A stretch of 64,000 bases of DNA from Pseudoxanthomonas sp. Root630. Lineage in GTDB: Bacteria; Pseudomonadota; Gammaproteobacteria; Xanthomonadales; Xanthomonadaceae. Location of the stretch: contig NZ_LMGY01000016.1 in NCBI RefSeq assembly GCF_001427585.1, positions 182,868 through 246,867 on the forward strand, written 5' to 3'. Positions 55,198 through 64,000 of the stretch are shown here, one piece after another (the first letter of the stretch is position 1; the number at the start of each line of letters is the position of its first letter). The notes under the pieces were generated by a model. It was not told the origin of the DNA and made no database searches. It saw nothing but the letters and a program-made list of their open reading frames with translations. The position numbers and the translations under genes were made by a program.

Positions 55198-56277
55198 TCA
55201 GCCACCGACCGGTGCGCTGGCGGGTGCGGCGTCGGCCGGCGTGGTCGCCGGCGCGGCGTCCGGCGCCGCCTGCGGTGCGGGTTCGGCCGTCGGCGTGGGC
55301 GCCGTGGCGTCCGCGGCACCGGTGGCGACCGCCTCGGCGGGCGTTTCGCCCGCCACGTTCTCTGCCGCCACCATCGTCGGCGCGGCCGCCGGAGCGAACG
55401 CCGCCGGCAGCGGTGCACCGGCCAGCAACGGTTCCAGGCCCAGCAGCGTCTGCATGTGGCCACGACCGATGCGCAGCCACGACCAACCCTCGCCCTGGCG
55501 CACCGGCACGCCGGAATAGCGCATGCCCGACAGGTTGACGGCCTCCGCCTTGACCTTGGCGTTCCACGCCGCGCGGCTCTCGGCGGTGAAGTCGTTCACC
55601 AGCATGTCGACCGCCTGCTGGATGCCGCGGTCCACCACCGCCGCCAGGCCCGGCGCACCGAGCGCCACCCAGTCCTGGATCGGTTCCGGACTACGCGCGC
55701 CGGACATCGGGAACTGGTAGCTGTAGTCGCGCGTGAGGCGCGGCACCACCTTGATCTTGCCGTTCGACTTGACGCTGCGCTCCACGAACTGCGCATGCAC
55801 CAGCACGGTCAGCTGGGTGAACTGGTTGTCCACCGTATAGCTCGGCGTCAGGACCAGCGCCACCGGCGGCAGTTGCGCCTTCTGCTGCGCATCGTGGGCC
55901 TCCCACGCAGAGGGCATCACCGTCACCTGCGGGTTCGGCGAGATGCCGTCGGACACCAGCTTGGCGCGCAGCGCTTCCTGCATTTTCTGGTTGAAGGGAT
56001 ACCCCACCAGCAGGTCGCGCAGCGGCACCACGGCTTCTTCCGCCTTTTTCACCTGCGAGTTCTGCACCGCGCTGCCGATCAGCGCACCGATCAGACCGAA
56101 CTGCATGCCCATGTTCTGTGCCGTCGCCGGCACCGCCACCCCGATCTCCTGCTGCGCTTCGATGATCTCGACCGGCAGTTGCTCGCCCAGCGGCGTCGGC
56201 AACTCGATCGGCTTGGCCGCGAAGCACAGACCCGGCAACGACAGCGCCCACAGCAGTACGCACACGCGCTTGAACAT
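55198..56277 (-). CDS. Secreted protein paired with the 54675 lipoprotein
   Basis: The protein has 359 residues with a signal peptide (VCVLLWALSLPGLCFA). A conserved-looking core follows (GMQFGLIGALIGSAVQNSQV, a glycine-rich helix), then beta-rich parts (PPVALVLTPSYTVDNQFTQL). The C-terminal ~90 residues are Ala/Pro-rich and disordered (APTPTAEPAPQAAPDAAPA). No family is recognised. It is encoded directly before the lipoprotein gene and probably works with it in the cell envelope. Confidence 0.65.
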   Translation of the reverse strand: MFKRVCVLLWALSLPGLCFAAKPIELPTPLGEQLPVEIIEAQQEIGVAVPATAQNMGMQFGLIGALIGSAVQNSQVKKAEEAVVPLRDLLVGYPFNQKMQEALRAKLVSDGISPNPQVTVMPSAWEAHDAQQKAQLPPVALVLTPSYTVDNQFTQLTVLVHAQFVERSVKSNGKIKVVPRLTRDYSYQFPMSGARSPEPIQDWVALGAPGLAAVVDRGIQQAVDMLVNDFTAESRAAWNAKVKAEAVNLSGMRYSGVPVRQGEGWSWLRIGRGHMQTLLGLEPLLAGAPLPAAFAPAAAPTMVAAENVAGETPAEAVATGAADATAPTPTAEPAPQAAPDAAPATTPADAAPASAPVGG

Positions 56278-56503
56278 GATTCCCTTCCCCTGGTGATGTG
56301 GATGACGGACGCGGCAGGCGTACGGCAGCACGCACGCCACAGGGCGCGCACCTACCGCATCGTCTGTTCGTCGAAAAACCCCCTGGCGCCGGCCACCGGA
56401 CATCCGGTCCCCACCGGCACGACAGGCAGCACCCCCGCGCTGCCTGCGCACGATACGCGAACCGGCGCCCACCGCACCATGCGCTGCAGCAGATGCGCGG
56501 CGC

Positions 56504-57034
56504 TCAGAGTCCCAGGTGGTCGTGCAGGGCGCGCCGCACCCGCCCGGCGTAGTCCTGCGATCCATAGCGGCCGGCGTCGAACACGCCGCCTGCGCCGGCG
56601 GCCTCCGCGAGGCCCGAGAACGTCGGCCGGGGCACGATGACGACCTGCCAAGGCGCGTCGTCGTGGTCGGCGTCCTCGCTTTTGCGCACCTCGATGGCGG
56701 CCACGTTCGTCGTGGTCAGGCGCGTGGTCGTCTGCCGGCCCCAGGCGCGACGCTGGACGAGGACGGTGCGCGGCGGATAGGTCCAGTGGTCGCCCCAGCC
56801 GGACAGCCCGGCGCGGATGAACTGCAGGCCGACATACGCCGCGCCGCCGACGATGATCGCGAAGAACGGCGTGGCGAAATTCAACGGCCACAGGCCGCGG
56901 CCCAGTTCCCACAGTGGCATGACGACGGCGAACGCGCCTGCGCCCACGCACATCACCCGGATCGGCCACGGGAACTCGCGCCTGACCAGCGGCAGGTCGT
57001 CGTCCGGAAGCGCAGCGATGTCATCGGTGGACAT
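56504..57034 (-). CDS. Small membrane protein of unknown function
   Basis: This 176-residue protein has two transmembrane helices (IRVMCVGAGAFAVVMPLWEL and NFATPFFAIIVGGAAYVGLQFI). A soluble C-terminal part with RTVLVQRRAWGRQTTTRLTTTNVAAIEVRKSE resembles a PH-like or YdbS-type domain. No function can be stated. The ATG at 57034 is chosen, with an earlier ATG at 57043 as the alternative. Confidence 0.7.
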   Translation of the reverse strand: MSTDDIAALPDDDLPLVRREFPWPIRVMCVGAGAFAVVMPLWELGRGLWPLNFATPFFAIIVGGAAYVGLQFIRAGLSGWGDHWTYPPRTVLVQRRAWGRQTTTRLTTTNVAAIEVRKSEDADHDDAPWQVVIVPRPTFSGLAEAAGAGGVFDAGRYGSQDYAGRVRRALHDHLGL

Positions 57035-57163
57035 GCGCGGCATGGTAGCCAGAAAACGCCTGCACGGGCATGACCTCTGCGACATGTCGGCGTCATGCGG
57101 ACCGGTATACTCGAAGCGGCATGGCGGGTGCCCCTTCCCGCCTCTGAATCACGGAGCGATGTC

Positions 57164-58324
57164 ATGGGTCTTGTACAGGCGGTGGTGGGTGCGGTCGGCG
57201 GCGTGCTGGGCGACCAGTGGAAGGACTTCTACACGGTGCCGGCAGGCTTGCCGGCGACGGCGGCGCTGTTCGCCGCGGTCCCGCAGGGCACCAACGCCGG
57301 ACGCGGCTCCAACACCAGTGGTTCGAGCAACATCATCACCAACGGCTCGAAGATCGTCGTGCCCGAGGGCTACGGCCTGCTGCTGATGCAGGACGGCGCG
57401 ATCACCGCGTTCGTCGCCGAGCCGGGCGGTTATGAGTGGCGTTCGGACGACATCAACTCCAAGTCGATCTTCGCCGGCGACGGCATCGTCTCGACCTTCA
57501 TCACCCAGAGCTGGGAGCGCTTCAAGTTCGGCGGCCAGCCGGGCTCGCAGCAGGCGGCGTTCTTCGTCTCGCTGAAGGAGCTGCCGGAAAACCGCTTCGG
57601 CACCCAGTCGGAGATCTACTGGGACGACGGCTTCCTCAACACCCAGGTCGGCGCGATCACCCGCGGCTCGTACACGCTGAAGATCGTCGACCCGATCCTG
57701 TTCGTGAAGAACTTCGTGCCGGCCACCTACCTGCAGCCGGGCAAGGTGTTCGACTTCACCGACCTGGACAACGCGGCCGCCGGCCAGCTGTTCAACGAAG
57801 TCGTCGGCTCGCTGGCCCCGGCGTTCAGCCTGTACACGAACGATCCGTCCAAGGGCAACCGCATCACCAAGATCCAGCAGGATTCGCTGGGCTTCGCGCA
57901 GAGCCTGTCGGCGGCGGTGGAACAGGGTTACCAGTGGAAGTCCGACCGTGGCCTGGCCATCGTCAAGACCGCCATCGTCTCCATCGAGTACGACGCCAAC
58001 ACCCGCGAACTGCTGAAGACCGTGCAGCGCGCCGACGCGCTGTCCGGCTCGCGCGGCAATTCCAACCTGCAGGCCAGCGTGGCGCAGGGCATCCAGTCCG
58101 CGGGCGAGACCGGCGGTGCCGCCGGCCTGGTCGGCGTGGGCATGGCCTCGGGCATGGTCGGTGGCCTCGGCGCGCTCCAGCAGCCGGCTACCCCGGCCGC
58201 ACCCGCCGCGCCTGCCGCCGAAGATCCGGTCGCCAAGCTGCAGAAGGCCAAGCAGATGCTCGACCTCGGCCTGATCACCCAGGCCGACTACGACGCGCTG
58301 AAGGCGAAGGCACTGGGTCTGTAA
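57164..58324 (+). CDS. SPFH-domain protein with C-terminal SHOCT module
   Basis: The protein has 386 residues. An SPFH/virion-core-like domain covers about 20-290: NIITNGSKIVVPEGYGLLLMQDGAITAFVAEPGGYEW, LPENRFGTQSEIYWDD, SLGFAQSLSAAVEQGYQWKSDRGLAIV. A Gly/Ala-rich linker then leads to a short SHOCT helix pair (KLQKAKQMLDLGLITQADYDALKAKALGL). SPFH proteins assemble rings at membranes. It is first in a three-gene operon with the zinc-ribbon protein and the small membrane protein. The ATG at 57164 opens the domain directly. Confidence 0.87.
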   Translation: MGLVQAVVGAVGGVLGDQWKDFYTVPAGLPATAALFAAVPQGTNAGRGSNTSGSSNIITNGSKIVVPEGYGLLLMQDGAITAFVAEPGGYEWRSDDINSKSIFAGDGIVSTFITQSWERFKFGGQPGSQQAAFFVSLKELPENRFGTQSEIYWDDGFLNTQVGAITRGSYTLKIVDPILFVKNFVPATYLQPGKVFDFTDLDNAAAGQLFNEVVGSLAPAFSLYTNDPSKGNRITKIQQDSLGFAQSLSAAVEQGYQWKSDRGLAIVKTAIVSIEYDANTRELLKTVQRADALSGSRGNSNLQASVAQGIQSAGETGGAAGLVGVGMASGMVGGLGALQQPATPAAPAAPAAEDPVAKLQKAKQMLDLGLITQADYDALKAKALGL

Positions 58325-58338
58325 TCCGCTCACCGCCC

Positions 58339-59661
58339 ATGTCCAACCCGAACCGTCCGGCGCCCCCGCCGCTGCCGCCGGCCCCACCCGTGGGGCCCGG
58401 CTCGCCGCAGGACGTGCCGCCGCTGCCCGGCACGTTCCCGGTCGATCCCGCCACCCTGCCCGACGCCATCCGCGACGAGCTGCAGGCGCCCGACCCGGTC
58501 GCCATCGATACCGCGTCGGCCGAACTGCGCGACGGGCAGAACCGCTGCCCGAAATGCGGCGCCACCGACATCCGCCACAAGCCCGGCACCGACCTGCTGG
58601 TCTGCCTGTACTGCCGCAACGAGTGGGATGGTGCGCGCGTCGAGGAAGCCTTCGGTTTCGGCACCGGCCATGCCGACCTGCGCGGCACCGTCATCGCCTC
58701 CGGCGCGAAGGACATCGATGCCGACGCCGCGCTGCTGATGACGTTCAAGTGCACCGGCTGCGGCGCGGAAGTCACCGTCAACACCGAAAACGCGATGACG
58801 GCGCGCTGCCACTGGTGCCGCCACGTGTTCGGCGTGAACGAGCAGATCGCCAACGGCGCGGTGCCCGATGCGGTGCTGCCCTTCCATATCAGGAAGGACG
58901 ATGCCGTCGCGCGCATCCGCCAGTTCGTCGACAAGCGTCGGCTGTTCGCGCTGAAGGAATTCAAGGAACAGTTCACGCCCGAGAACGTCGTCGGCGTGTA
59001 CCTGCCCTACATGATCGTGGACGGCAACGCGAGCGCGGAGGTATCGGGCAAGGGCGAGATCCTGATCCGCCGCTACACGCGCGGCACCGAGAAGAACAAG
59101 AAGACCTACTACGACGCCGACCTCTACCAGGTCGAGCGACAGGTGGACTTCACCGTGGACGACCTGCCGCTGGAATCCTCGCGCGAGCGCGGCAACCTCG
59201 ACACCAACGTCAATACGCAGAACATCATCAACTCCATCCTGCCGTTCGACACCAAGAACGCGGTGAAGTGGAATGCTTCGTACCTGTCCGGCTTCACCTC
59301 CGAGAAGCGCGATACCGACGTGGAGCAGTTGCGGCCACGGCTGGAAGACCAGTTGCTGTCGATCGCGCGGTCCCAGGTCGAGGATTCGGTGAACCGCTAC
59401 GACCGCGGCGTGCGCTGGGAACGCGAGCGCCTGGACGTGCACGGCACGCGCTGGGTATCGATGTACCTGCCGGTATGGCTGTACTCGTACCACCAGCCGG
59501 GGCGCAACGGCGGCATGCTGCATTACATCGCGGTCAACGGGCGCACCGGCGAGACGATGGGCAGCGTGCCGGTGCAGCACTGGAAGCTGCTGCTGGCGGC
59601 GCTGACGGTGGGTACGTTCCTTGAGGGCGTCGCCCTCGCGATCATCTGGGCGGGCGCATGA
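58339..59661 (+). CDS. Zinc-ribbon membrane protein, partner of the SPFH protein
   Basis: The protein has 440 residues. The proline-rich start (APPPLPPAPPVGPG) is followed by two zinc-ribbon knuckles (CPKCGATDI with CLYC, then CTGCGAEV with CHWCRHVF) within residues 70-165. A large central region includes EKNKKTYYDADLYQVERQVD and WVSMYLPVWLYSYHQPG. One C-terminal helix (LLLAALTVGTFLEGVALAII) anchors it. The pairing with SPFH genes is common, but the role is unknown. The ATG at 58339 is 15 bases after the SPFH stop. It overlaps the next gene by four bases (ATGA). Confidence 0.85.
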   Translation: MSNPNRPAPPPLPPAPPVGPGSPQDVPPLPGTFPVDPATLPDAIRDELQAPDPVAIDTASAELRDGQNRCPKCGATDIRHKPGTDLLVCLYCRNEWDGARVEEAFGFGTGHADLRGTVIASGAKDIDADAALLMTFKCTGCGAEVTVNTENAMTARCHWCRHVFGVNEQIANGAVPDAVLPFHIRKDDAVARIRQFVDKRRLFALKEFKEQFTPENVVGVYLPYMIVDGNASAEVSGKGEILIRRYTRGTEKNKKTYYDADLYQVERQVDFTVDDLPLESSRERGNLDTNVNTQNIINSILPFDTKNAVKWNASYLSGFTSEKRDTDVEQLRPRLEDQLLSIARSQVEDSVNRYDRGVRWERERLDVHGTRWVSMYLPVWLYSYHQPGRNGGMLHYIAVNGRTGETMGSVPVQHWKLLLAALTVGTFLEGVALAIIWAGA

Positions 59662-59918
59662 GCGACGACAACGGACTATGGCTGCTGGCGCTGGGCCCCG
59701 CGGGCGCCAGCGCGCTGTACTGGGCGCTGTACCGGTACTACCGCAACACCGACAAGTCGCACGCCTTCGAGCGCGAGACCGACGTGGTCGCCCAACCCGT
59801 CACCGGCTCGGACCGCAAGATCGACGAGATCCGCGGCACCCAGCGCAGCGGCATCGACGGCGACAACGTCAGCGCCTATCGCCAGCGCGTCGAGCGCGTG
59901 CGCGGCGACAGCAGTTAG
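59658..59918 (+). CDS. Small membrane protein of the SPFH operon
   Basis: This 86-residue protein has one N-terminal transmembrane helix (LWLLALGPAGASALYWALYRYY) and a polar C-terminal part (SHAFERETDVVAQPVTGSDRKIDEIRG). Coupled translation with the zinc-ribbon protein indicates a common complex. No family is recognised. Confidence 0.75.
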   Translation: MSDDNGLWLLALGPAGASALYWALYRYYRNTDKSHAFERETDVVAQPVTGSDRKIDEIRGTQRSGIDGDNVSAYRQRVERVRGDSS

Positions 59919-59933
59919 CGGATTGGCGCTCCT

Positions 59934-60496
59934 GTAGGCTGGGTTGGCTCCATCAAACCCAGCATCGCGCGATCCGGCACATCGCGAAGTCAGCGCTACA
60001 CCCACGCATCTTCCCTCATCGCGCGGTACGCTCGTTCCAGGAAGAGCGCTGGGTTTGGCAACCCAGCCTACGAGGGCGCATCCCCGCCGCGGATGTTCCA
60101 ATGCCCGGCACGTCGTGCGATGGCCGACATGAAACACCGTAGGCTGGGTTGGCTTCATCAAACCCAGCATCGCGCGATCCATCAGGTCGCGAAGTCAACG
60201 CTACACCCCCGCGTCTTTCTCCACCGCGCGGCGCGCTCGTTCGAGGAAGATCGCTGGGTTTGGCAACCCAGCCTACGAGGGTGCATCCCGGCTGCGGGCG
60301 TTCCAATGCCCGGCACGTCGTACGATGGCCGACATGAAACACCGTAGGCTGGGTTGGCTTCATCAAACCCAGCATCACGCGATCCGACACATCGCGAAGT
60401 CAACGCGACACCTGCACGTCTTCCCTCATCGCGCGGCGCGCTCGTTCGAGGAAGAGCGCTGGGTTTGGCAACCCAGTCTACGAAGGCGCATCCCGG
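59934..60496. repeat. Tandem palindromic repeat array A (three units, 205-bp period)
   Basis: Units begin at 59934, 60139 and 60344. Each opens GTAGGCTGGGTTGG, holds the 8-bp stem GCTGGGTT-N10-AACCCAGC, and ends GCTGGGTT-TGGC-AACCCAGC-CTAC, so the first 13 bases are the reverse complement of the last 13. Units are about 138 bases with a 67-base linker carrying GTTCCAATGCCCGGCACG. Unit 3 runs into the C-terminal end of the GGDEF-EAL gene, whose stop codon lies inside it. Open frames in the units are not coding. Confidence 0.85.
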
Positions 60497-62797
60497 CTAC
60501 GAAAGTTGCAGCGCGGGGCGGCGCTCGATCTCGGCGATCACGTCCGGCAGCGCGCCCGCGCCCACGGGCGGCGAGAACCAGTAGCCCTGCGCGGCGAAGC
60601 AGTTCATCCGCCGCAGGGCCGCCGCCGTGTCGGCATCTTCCACGCCCTCCGCCACCACCTGCATGCCCAGCTTGCGCGCCAGGCGGATCGTCGAACCCAC
60701 GATGGCCGCGCTGGCGTCGTGCCGCACCAGCTTGCCGATGAAACTCTTGTCGAGCTTCAACTCCTCCACCGGCATCTCCTGCAGGTAGGCCAGCGAACTG
60801 TGGCCGGTGCCGTAGTCGTCGATCGCCAGGTGCACGCCCGATGCCGACAGCGCCCGCAGGGTGTCCAGGCTCGTGCGCGGGTCCGACATCGCCGCGGACT
60901 CGGTGATCTCCAGCGCCAGCTTCCGCGGCGAGACCCTGGCGCGTGCCAGCGCGCGTCCCACGTCGGCCAGCAGTCCGGCATCCAGCAGGCTGCACATCGA
61001 CAGGTTCACCGCGACCGTCAGCCCCAGGCCGGTGCGCTGCCACGCGGCGCATTGGTCGAGCGCAATCTCCAGCACGTGCCGCGTCACCTCCGACATCAGG
61101 TCGGAGCGTTCGATCAACGGAATGAACGCGCCCGGCGCCACCCGCCCGTCCACCGGATGCTGCCAGCGCAACAGCGCCTCCACCCCGATCACGCGCATGT
61201 CGCGCAGCCTGACCTTGGGCTGGTACTGCAGGTGCAACTGCCCCCGCGGGATCGCATCGCGCAGTTCGCCGAGCAGCAGCAGCGTGCGTGGATCGTCGCG
61301 CCGCAGCGCGGCGGTGAAACGCACCACCTTGCCAGGCTGCTCACGCGCACCCTGCATCGCGAGGGTCGCCTGCTGTACCAACTCCCACGGGTCGTGGCCG
61401 TCCTGCGGACCCATCGAGAAGCCCATGCTGGCCGACAGCCTGAGCGAGCCGCTCTCGATCCAGAACGGCTCACGCAACGCATCCTGCAGCCGGCGCGCGC
61501 CCGCCAGCACCGGCGCTTCGTCGGCGATCGACGACATCACCACGCAGAAGGCGTCGGCGCCGAGATGGGCGATGGCATCGCGCGCTGGCAGCAGCTCCCG
61601 CCAGCGCGTCGCGAGTTCGCACAGCACCGCATCGCCGGCGTGGTGCCCATAGGCCTCGTTGACGGCACCGAAGCGGTCGACATCGATCACCAGCACGCCC
61701 ACCTGCAGGCGGGCATCCAGTGCCTGTGCGATGACATCCGCGATCCGCCGCTGGTTGGGCAGGCCGGTCAGTGGATCGGTATCGGCCACCAGCGCGAGCG
61801 CATCGCGCTGGCGCTCGATGCTGCCTCGCAGCCCACGCATGCGCCACCACAGGAGCAGCGCCGCCACGCTCGTGATGAGCATGGCGGCCAGGGTCGCGGT
61901 CACCGCATCGGGGCGCGCCGGTGCCATCAGGCTCACCGGCGTGGCGAGCAATGCCAGCGCGACCAGCGACAGACGGCCCGCCGTGCCATGCACGCGCGCG
62001 GCGTCGCGGATCGCGAGCAGGCGATGCCGCGATGGATGCAGCGCCGCCGCGCCCCAACAGACGTAAGTGAACAACCACATCAGCAACAACGGCTGCTCCG
62101 GCGCCTCCACCCCGAAACTCATGGCGTGGTAAAGCCCGTCGCCCGCAGTCCAGAACACCAGCCCCAGGACCAGCAGCCCCAGGACCAGCAGCGTGAGCGA
62201 GGGCGAGCGCGTCTCCGGTGCGCTGGCGAGCCACGCGGCCAGCGCCAGCAGCACGAGGTCCGCCGCCGGGTAGAGCATGCGCAGGCGCTCCGGCGACGGC
62301 ATCGCCGGCGCCTGGTCCAGGGTGGGCTGGACGAACACCCACCACCCCACCAGGCCCGCGCACAGCAGGATCACCGCACCGTCCAGCGCGCCCCGCCACG
62401 GGATGGCGCCCGCGTTCCTGTCGCGGATGAAGCCGAGCAGCGCCCAGGCGAACATCCCGGTGGCGAGCGTGTAGCACATGTCCGCGGCGGTCAGTCCCGT
62501 GGCCGACGTGCCTATCTCATCGTTGTGCGCCTGCATGAACGCGCCCGCGACGAACAATGCGTGCGCCAGGGCCAGCCCCCACCACGGGCCCCAGCGACGT
62601 CCATGCACTTGCGCGGCGCCGATGACCAGACCGGCCGTGCCGCACCACATCAACAAGCGGCCATACCAGGGGAAGCCCAGCGACCCCACGGCGATGGCGA
62701 ACACCACGAGGATCCACCAGAGCTGCCCCAGCATTCCCGACGCGAGCGGAAACCAGGCGGTTCGCCGTTCCTGCATCCAGCGGACGAAGCCTTGCAT
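60497..62797 (-). CDS. GGDEF-EAL phosphodiesterase with degenerate GGDEF domain
   Basis: The protein has 766 residues. About nine membrane segments fill the first 330 residues (LWWILVVFAIAVGSLGF, LVLLALAAWLAS and others), a multi-pass sensor. The GGDEF domain has GADAF at 413-417 where GGDEF is needed, so it cannot make c-di-GMP. The EAL domain has EAL at 540-542, with DDYGTGHSSLAYL and KLDKSFIG, all present. It should cleave c-di-GMP, possibly controlled by GTP binding to the silent GGDEF. The ATG at 62797 is preferred; a TTG at 62890 is the longer alternative. Repeat arrays flank it on both sides. Confidence 0.88.
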   Translation of the reverse strand: MQGFVRWMQERRTAWFPLASGMLGQLWWILVVFAIAVGSLGFPWYGRLLMWCGTAGLVIGAAQVHGRRWGPWWGLALAHALFVAGAFMQAHNDEIGTSATGLTAADMCYTLATGMFAWALLGFIRDRNAGAIPWRGALDGAVILLCAGLVGWWVFVQPTLDQAPAMPSPERLRMLYPAADLVLLALAAWLASAPETRSPSLTLLVLGLLVLGLVFWTAGDGLYHAMSFGVEAPEQPLLLMWLFTYVCWGAAALHPSRHRLLAIRDAARVHGTAGRLSLVALALLATPVSLMAPARPDAVTATLAAMLITSVAALLLWWRMRGLRGSIERQRDALALVADTDPLTGLPNQRRIADVIAQALDARLQVGVLVIDVDRFGAVNEAYGHHAGDAVLCELATRWRELLPARDAIAHLGADAFCVVMSSIADEAPVLAGARRLQDALREPFWIESGSLRLSASMGFSMGPQDGHDPWELVQQATLAMQGAREQPGKVVRFTAALRRDDPRTLLLLGELRDAIPRGQLHLQYQPKVRLRDMRVIGVEALLRWQHPVDGRVAPGAFIPLIERSDLMSEVTRHVLEIALDQCAAWQRTGLGLTVAVNLSMCSLLDAGLLADVGRALARARVSPRKLALEITESAAMSDPRTSLDTLRALSASGVHLAIDDYGTGHSSLAYLQEMPVEELKLDKSFIGKLVRHDASAAIVGSTIRLARKLGMQVVAEGVEDADTAAALRRMNCFAAQGYWFSPPVGAGALPDVIAEIERRPALQLS

Positions 62798-63007
62798 GAT
62801 CAACACGCAGACGGGCTCTGCGCGCCTTGAAGCGCAGCCACCAGCGTCGCGACCGAGTGATGCGGGGCCATACCTCAATCCCTGGAACAATCATTTCCCG
62901 CACAAAATCTAGCATGTGCATCCTCACAAACGCGGCCATCTCAAGTCACGTTTGCATGCGTTAAATGTGATACGAAAAACCGACAGACAACGCGTGATGC
63001 GCGCACC

Positions 63008-64000
63008 GAAGGCTGGTTTTCTCCATCGAGCCCAGCATCGCGCGATCCCTAAGATCGCGAGGTCAATCGACACCCAGACGCCTTCCGCCTCGGCACGCGT
63101 CGCTCTTGATCGACGGAAAGCGCTGGGTTTGGCAACCCAGCCTACGGAAGCGCATCTCGTCTTACGAAGGCGCATCCCGTCTACGGAAGTTCCAGTTAAC
63201 GGGGCGCCCGATGCGGTAGGCGACATGCAGCACCGTAGGCTGGGTTGGCTCCATCAAACCCAGCATCGCGCGATCCTTAAGATCACGAGGTCAATCGACA
63301 CTCACGCGCCTTCCGCCTCGGCACGCGTCGCGCTCGATCGACGGAAAGCGCTGGGTTTGGCTACCCAGCCTACGGAAGCGCATCTCGTCTTACAAAGGCG
63401 CATCCCGGCTACGGACGTTCCAATGCCCGGCACGTCGTGCGATGGCCGACATGAAACACCGTAGGCTGGGTTGGCTCCATCAAACCCAGCATCGCGCGAT
63501 CCTGACGATCACGAGGTCAATCGACACCCATGCACCTTCTGCCTCAGGAAACGTCGCGCTCGATCGACGGAAAGCGCTGGGTTTGGCAACCCAGCCTACG
63601 GAAGCGCATCTCGTCTTACGAAGGCGCATCCCGGCTGCGGATGTTCCAATGCCCGGCACGTCGTGCGATGGCCGACATGAAACACCGTAGGCTGGGTTGG
63701 CTCCATCAAACCCAGCATCGCGCGACCCTGACGATCACGAGGTCAATCGACACCCACGCGCCTTCCGCCTCAGCACGCGTCTCGCTCGATCGACGGAAAG
63801 CGCTGGGTTTGGCAACCCAGTCTACGGAAGCGCATCTCGTCTTACGAAGGCGCATCCCGGCTACGGACGTTCCAATGCACGCCACGTCGTGCGATGGCCG
63901 ACATGAAACACCGTAGGCTGGGTTGGCCCCATCAAACCCAGCATCGCGCGATCCCGACGATCACGAGGTCAATCGACACCCAAACACCTTCCGCCTCGGC
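63008..64000. repeat. Tandem palindromic repeat array B (five units, 226-bp period, continues past the window)
   Basis: Units begin near 63008 (degenerate first copy), 63235, 63461, 63687 and 63913. Each has the same palindrome as array A (GTAGGCTGGGTTGG to GCTGGGTTTGGCAACCCAGC). The linker holds an extra ~20-base internal duplication (GAAGCGCATCTCGTCTTAC beside GAAGGCGCATCCCGGCTAC), which explains 226 against 205 bases. The array lies upstream of the GGDEF-EAL gene and is cut by the end of the window. Confidence 0.85.

Noticed and set aside
59919..60500. c-di-GMP riboswitch near cyclase genes
   Set aside because: No GEMM-like conserved core was recognised upstream of any of the four GGDEF/EAL genes.
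63442..63916. Repeated small genes (82-128 codons) with MADMKHRRLGWLHQTQ starts
   Set aside because: They are frames through the palindromic repeat; the sequence is fixed by the DNA repeat and not by protein conservation.
59934..64000. CRISPR array
   Set aside because: Units are 205-226 bases, nearly identical throughout, palindromic and without unique spacers or cas genes.

Overview
The window is a GC-rich chromosomal segment. High third-position GC, a LysR-free set of housekeeping genes (dbpA, csp, yaeQ, selO, trhO, trxC, ybiI), several Xanthomonad-type small proteins and many GGDEF proteins point to a gammaproteobacterium of the Xanthomonadaceae/Lysobacteraceae (Pseudoxanthomonas, Luteimonas or Lysobacter type). 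The genus is an inference from protein character; no rRNA or marker search was possible. I see no tRNA, rRNA, CRISPR array, prophage or insertion sequence.

Layout. 1-5.1 kb: end of a lipoprotein-like gene, a secreted or anchored T1/barnase-type RNase overlapping its barstar inhibitor, dbpA, a cold-shock gene, yaeQ and a BaiN-type flavoprotein. 5.1-16.3 kb: a Tat-exported type-B esterase, a luciferase-like monooxygenase, GST, the trhO-selO pair, an ArsR plus two SRPBCC genes with two palindromic operators, an FKBP lipoprotein, a class-C-type serine hydrolase and a second BaiN-like flavoprotein. 16.5-24.6 kb: RidA, DUF998, a MASE2-GGDEF cyclase and then, on the minus strand, an apparent run M24 peptidase - trxC - GNAT - borosin-type peptide N-methyltransferase - short precursor peptide - TPR-GGDEF cyclase. 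24.8-32.6 kb: transglutaminase-like/TPR protein, ThpR, an autoregulated MarR-GNAT fusion, HDOD, YbiI, AraC and a serine hydrolase. 32.6-35.4 kb: two broken genes, an M14-type zinc peptidase with one in-frame stop and a CPBP protease with a frameshift in a G7 run. 35.5-51.6 kb: methyltransferases, AraC, OsmC, a PHB-depolymerase-like esterase with accessory domains, a polyproline lipoprotein hydrolase, YaiI, two DUF1801 proteins, an S9 peptidase, an S66 LD-carboxypeptidase, a DHFR-like and a VOC-like protein. 51.7-64 kb: a propeller-GGDEF sensor, envelope proteins, an SPFH/zinc-ribbon/small membrane trio, and a GGDEF-EAL protein flanked on both sides by tandem arrays of about 205- and 226-bp palindromic repeats.

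Most noteworthy. (1) The split borosin pair at 20950-22178: a SAM-dependent backbone N-methyltransferase of the SonM type and a 94-residue SonA-like precursor with an acidic tail, directly followed by a TPR-diguanylate cyclase. (2) Two autoregulators (ArsR at 10953, MarR-GNAT at 28133) whose promoter spacing places transcription start at the A of the ATG, suggesting leaderless mRNAs with operators on the start site. (3) The palindromic repeat arrays around the EAL gene. Four GGDEF/EAL proteins and one HDOD protein make c-di-GMP signalling the main regulatory theme.
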